A DNA stretch of 40,828 nt, taken from the IMG/VR virus record IMGVR_UViG_3300022723_000252, positions 1 through 40,828 of that record, one strand, 5' to 3'. Of the stretch, positions 38,952 to 40,828 are shown piece by piece. Source of the stretch: a virus. Position numbers and translations under genes: made by a program. Every line of letters begins with the position of its first letter. The first letter of the stretch is position 1. Under the pieces are notes generated by a model that was given only the letters and a program-made list of their open reading frames with translations, was not told where the DNA came from and did not search any database.

Positions 38952-39328
38952 GGCTGGTGCTCCTGCACATCCCACTGGCAGGTGGCTTGGGCGTGGGTGG
39001 CATCCTGGAAGCGTGATCGAGGGAGCAGCCAATCGGGCTCGCCCAAGATCTCACGCATCGTGTCGGCCTCGAAGAACCGATCCTTCCATCGGATCACTCG
39101 GAGCCGCTGTCGAGGCCCTCGAATGAGTTTGAGCCTCTCCTCATCGGACACGTGGACCTTGCGGTCTTTGCCGCACAGGTTGCACCTTCTGAGCCCGATC
39201 CTGGTCACCCACCTTTCCCAGGATCGAGGAAGTCGAGAGTGAGCGGCCCGCCCCATTTGGCGAGCGTGCTCGAGATCGCACTGAAACAGCATCGGTTCCT
39301 CGATGCCTAGTTGGACGGTGGTGGTCAT
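38948..39328 (-). CDS. Hypothetical protein with CxxC pair
   Basis: 126 aa from ATG 39328 (AGGAG six bases upstream; ATG 39334 is too close to it). R-C-N-L-C-G-K-D-R-K-V-H-V-S near residues 49-62, then a basic stretch. No family recognised. It links the nuclease-like gene to the glycan genes by overlap (ATGA). Confidence 0.65.
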   Translation of the reverse strand: MTTTVQLGIEEPMLFQCDLEHARQMGRAAHSRLPRSWERWVTRIGLRRCNLCGKDRKVHVSDEERLKLIRGPRQRLRVIRWKDRFFEADTMREILGEPDWLLPRSRFQDATHAQATCQWDVQEHQP

Positions 39329-39392
39329 GAGCATCTCCTTTCTGAGGGCCCTGAGAGCCTCGTCACTGGGATCGGGCTCGAGCAGGACTCAA

Positions 39393-39797
39393 TCATCGTT
39401 TCTTCCCTCTCGTTCTGCGTGGTGGCCGCCACAGGCCGCCTGTCACGAGAGACGCAGGGACCTGGCGCATCGTCACGGACTCGGACTGCTGCAACTTGTG
39501 CCGCAGGAGTTTCCATTTGAGCTGGAACGCCTGAGTTCTGACACCTTTCACGTCCTCGATGACGTACTGCAACAGTTCGTGATCGAAGTAGACGAAGTCG
39601 GCGATGTACGTAACCGGGCGCACCCAAACCCCTTCGGACCAGAACCCATCGAGCAAGGTGTATCTCACCTGGGTCTGGACGTCGCGGACCTTGCCGGCGC
39701 GCTCGAGGAGTTTGAGCTGCTGGTAGCGGAGGGCCTCGGCCTTGGAGTCGAACTGGATTCCGTCGACCTCGGTGCACTTGTTGCCGTACTTGCTCAT
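39393..39797 (-). CDS. DUF1064-family nuclease-like protein
   Basis: 134 aa (ATGA overlap). S-K-Y-G-N-K at the start, F-D-S-K-A-E-A-L-R-Y, Y-I-A-D-F-V-Y and I-E-D-V-K-G form the DUF1064 signature, a PD-(D/E)XK-like fold (Asp of ADF; E-x-V-K) suspected to be a small phage resolvase or endonuclease. Beside the initiator and the RecT/exonuclease operon a role in recombination or branch cutting is likely. GGGAG eight bases upstream. Confidence 0.8.
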   Translation of the reverse strand: MSKYGNKCTEVDGIQFDSKAEALRYQQLKLLERAGKVRDVQTQVRYTLLDGFWSEGVWVRPVTYIADFVYFDHELLQYVIEDVKGVRTQAFQLKWKLLRHKLQQSESVTMRQVPASLVTGGLWRPPRRTRGKKR

Positions 39798-40828
39798 GAG
39801 GATCTCCCGGTGCGGGCCAGGTAGCGCTCGAGCGGCTCGCCATCCTGGATGCCGGGGTACTTGCTGGCTCGCTCGTCACGCAAGCGGTTGACGTAGGCGA
39901 GGACGTCCTCGCCGTCTCGGATGCCGGGGTACTTGTCCTGGCGGGTCGGCTCCCTTGCTGGCTCGAGGATCTCGCCCCTGGGATCGCGCTTGAGAGGCTT
40001 GTGCTCCTCGTTCTTGCGCTTGAGGAGCTTGCGCAGCCACGGGAGGTAGTCCCGCACTTGCTTGGGCTCGTGGCCGTCGACCTCGATCCACACCCGGCGG
40101 CCGTACTTCGAGCTGTTGATCCGAGAGGCGCCCTGAGAGCGGCACCACGCCTCGATGTCCTGGACCTCCTCGAACACGTCGATGAACGTGAAGTCGACCT
40201 TGAGCCGTTCGTTCTCGAGGTCCGGGATGAGGAACCGATCGCCGGTCCAGGTGGTCGGCCACGACCGAGGGGCTCCGGCTTTGGTCTTGGCTTGTGCTTC
40301 GGTCTGGGCACTCGGTGCCTGACTCTCGGGCTCCGGCTTCTTCGGGGCGACAGCCTGGCTCGAGGACTTCGAGGCCGAAGGCTTGCCCTTCGGTGAACTC
40401 GGCGCAGCCGAGCGCTTCTTCTTGGGGGCCTTCGACCGCTTGCCGGGGGAAGGAGTTAGTTGGTTCTTTCTCCTACCAAGAACCTTCTTTTTCTCTCTCT
40501 CTGTTCTCTGTTCTCTTAGGGCTAGCAGGTCTGCTATTTCCACGACCTCTCCGACTTCCGGTGGATCCCATTCTCTTTCGATAGGTCGACCGGAAGGCCA
40601 TTGATCACCTAGGTTTACGAAACCGTGGCAATCAAGCTCTCGAAGAAAGTCGCGCATCCATCTCGTCCAAGCAGCGAACGACCTTCGTTCCACCTTCGTT
40701 CGACTGTCGTTAGACTGTCGTTCATGGCCGGCGATGTCGTTGACCGGGACGAGTTCAGCCGTGAGTGCGTGAGGATCGGGTTCAAAGCGTCCCAGGTTCT
40801 TGCTTGCGTGCAGCAATAGCCGAAAAAA
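39794..40828 (-). CDS. Replication-initiator-like protein, main part (starts at base 271 across the junction)
   Basis: The gene is 392 aa in all: ATG at 271 leftward to base 1, then 40701 down to 39794. Domains: N-terminal helical domain (WPVWIKLHLDL, EKQAIFFRLLLHASKN, F-E-P-D-P-H-A-L-T-A-E-L) ending L-R-E-L-D-C-H-G-F-V-N-L, the typical fold of phage replication organisers; a Lys/Pro/Ser-rich linker (~residues 165-230); a beta-alpha domain (DFTFIDVFEEVQDIEAW, RRVWIEVDGHEPKQVRDYL); and a C-terminal tail with two K-Y-P-G-I-(R/Q)-D-G-E repeats. A 44-bp iteron array lies inside its N-terminal coding sequence. A window-only view would start it wrongly at TTG 40816. Confidence 0.72.
   Translation of the reverse strand, partial: FFRLLLHASKNLGRFEPDPHALTAELVPVNDIAGHERQSNDSRTKVERRSFAAWTRWMRDFLRELDCHGFVNLGDQWPSGRPIEREWDPPEVGEVVEIADLLALREQRTEREKKKVLGRRKNQLTPSPGKRSKAPKKKRSAAPSSPKGKPSASKSSSQAVAPKKPEPESQAPSAQTEAQAKTKAGAPRSWPTTWTGDRFLIPDLENERLKVDFTFIDVFEEVQDIEAWCRSQGASRINSSKYGRRVWIEVDGHEPKQVRDYLPWLRKLLKRKNEEHKPLKRDPRGEILEPAREPTRQDKYPGIRDGEDVLAYVNRLRDERASKYPGIQDGEPLERYLARTGRSS
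40462..40519. other. Pyrimidine-rich tract beside the iterons
   Basis: The top strand from 40462 to 40519 is nearly all pyrimidine (TTCTTTTTCTCTCTCTCTG and similar), and its left part contains the inverted repeat GGTTCTT/AAGAACC (40462-40468, 40478-40484). A strand-asymmetric purine/pyrimidine tract next to iterons is a feature of lambda ori and could be the place where strands open. Confidence 0.55.
40679..40722. repeat. Four 11-bp iterons inside the initiator-like gene (candidate replication origin)
   Basis: Four head-to-tail units of 11 bp, each ending TCGTT: CGACCTTCGTT (40679-40689), CCACCTTCGTT (40690), CGACTGTCGTT (40701), AGACTGTCGTT (40712-40722). They fall in the initiator coding region (encoding E-R-Q-S-N-D-S-R-T-K-V-E-R-R) near the assembly junction. 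Spacing of one helical turn puts all sites on the same face. Initiator genes carrying their own iterons are known from lambda O and related phages. Confidence 0.7.
40702..40828. repeat. Terminal direct repeat, right copy (circular-assembly overlap)
   Basis: Identical to bases 1-127. It begins within the iteron array, 23 bases after its start, a repeat that would favour a break there during assembly. See the left copy for interpretation. Confidence 0.9.

Noticed and set aside
1-40828. CRISPR array, tRNA or integrase/attachment site
   Set aside because: No regularly spaced repeats, no cloverleaf that I could find by eye, and no recombinase motif on either strand.

Overview
This window is a complete circular tailed-phage genome, most likely a podovirus. 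Bases 1-127 and 40702-40828 are identical. That is what an assembler leaves when it opens a circular molecule at a k-mer of 127, so the unique genome is 40,701 bp and one gene (the replication-initiator-like gene) runs through the ends. I see no integrase, no phage RNA polymerase, no DNA polymerase, helicase or primase and no tRNA. The host cannot be named from the sequence; base composition is clearly GC-rich, and the ribosome-binding sites (GGAG/AAGGAG/AAAGGT) and sigma70-like promoters point to an ordinary bacterium.

Layout. (1) A divergent promoter pair at 3246-3317 drives an early leftward operon: a 131-aa protein, a YqaJ-type exonuclease, a RecT annealing protein and an Acb2-like cyclic-nucleotide sponge. 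After an attenuator-like terminator come the initiator-like gene (through the ends), a DUF1064 nuclease-like protein, a CxxC protein and a glycan island (two glycosyltransferases, a methyltransferase, a sulfotransferase), then two more Cys-rich proteins, ending near 35759. The promoter pair also drives a small rightward CxxC gene (3392). (2) 31354-3546, leftward, is one long late operon whose order matches phage T7: terminase, portal, scaffold, capsid, about a dozen accessory genes, gp11-like adaptor, gp12-like nozzle, gp13-like GNAT protein, gp14-like, gp15-like and gp16-like (2729 aa) ejection proteins. In T7 the terminase lies at the far end of the cluster; here it leads. The insert between capsid and adaptor holds a RebB-like (R-body family) protein, a beta-propeller protein and a fibre-like protein with repeats. 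(3) 31470-32754, rightward: two Cys-containing proteins and a GroES-like co-chaperonin. (4) 32755-33502 is non-coding, rich in repeats and CGATCG palindromes, and marks an abrupt change from C-rich to G-rich top strand. (5) 34813-33503, leftward, is a small operon of four unknown proteins under its own promoter. (6) 35146-35871, rightward, is a DUF115/sialyltransferase-like protein that may belong functionally with the glycan island.

How it fits together. Almost every gene overlaps the next by ATGA, GTGA or TGATG, so translation is coupled over long transcripts. Replication appears to borrow the host machinery: an initiator carrying four 11-bp iterons inside its own coding sequence (the lambda O/ori arrangement), with RecT plus exonuclease for recombination. 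The Acb2-like protein would protect the infected cell from CBASS-type signalling, GroES would redirect host GroEL toward virion folding, and the glycan genes probably modify the cell surface or the virion. No endolysin was recognised; two small membrane or exported proteins in the late operon are the only lysis candidates.
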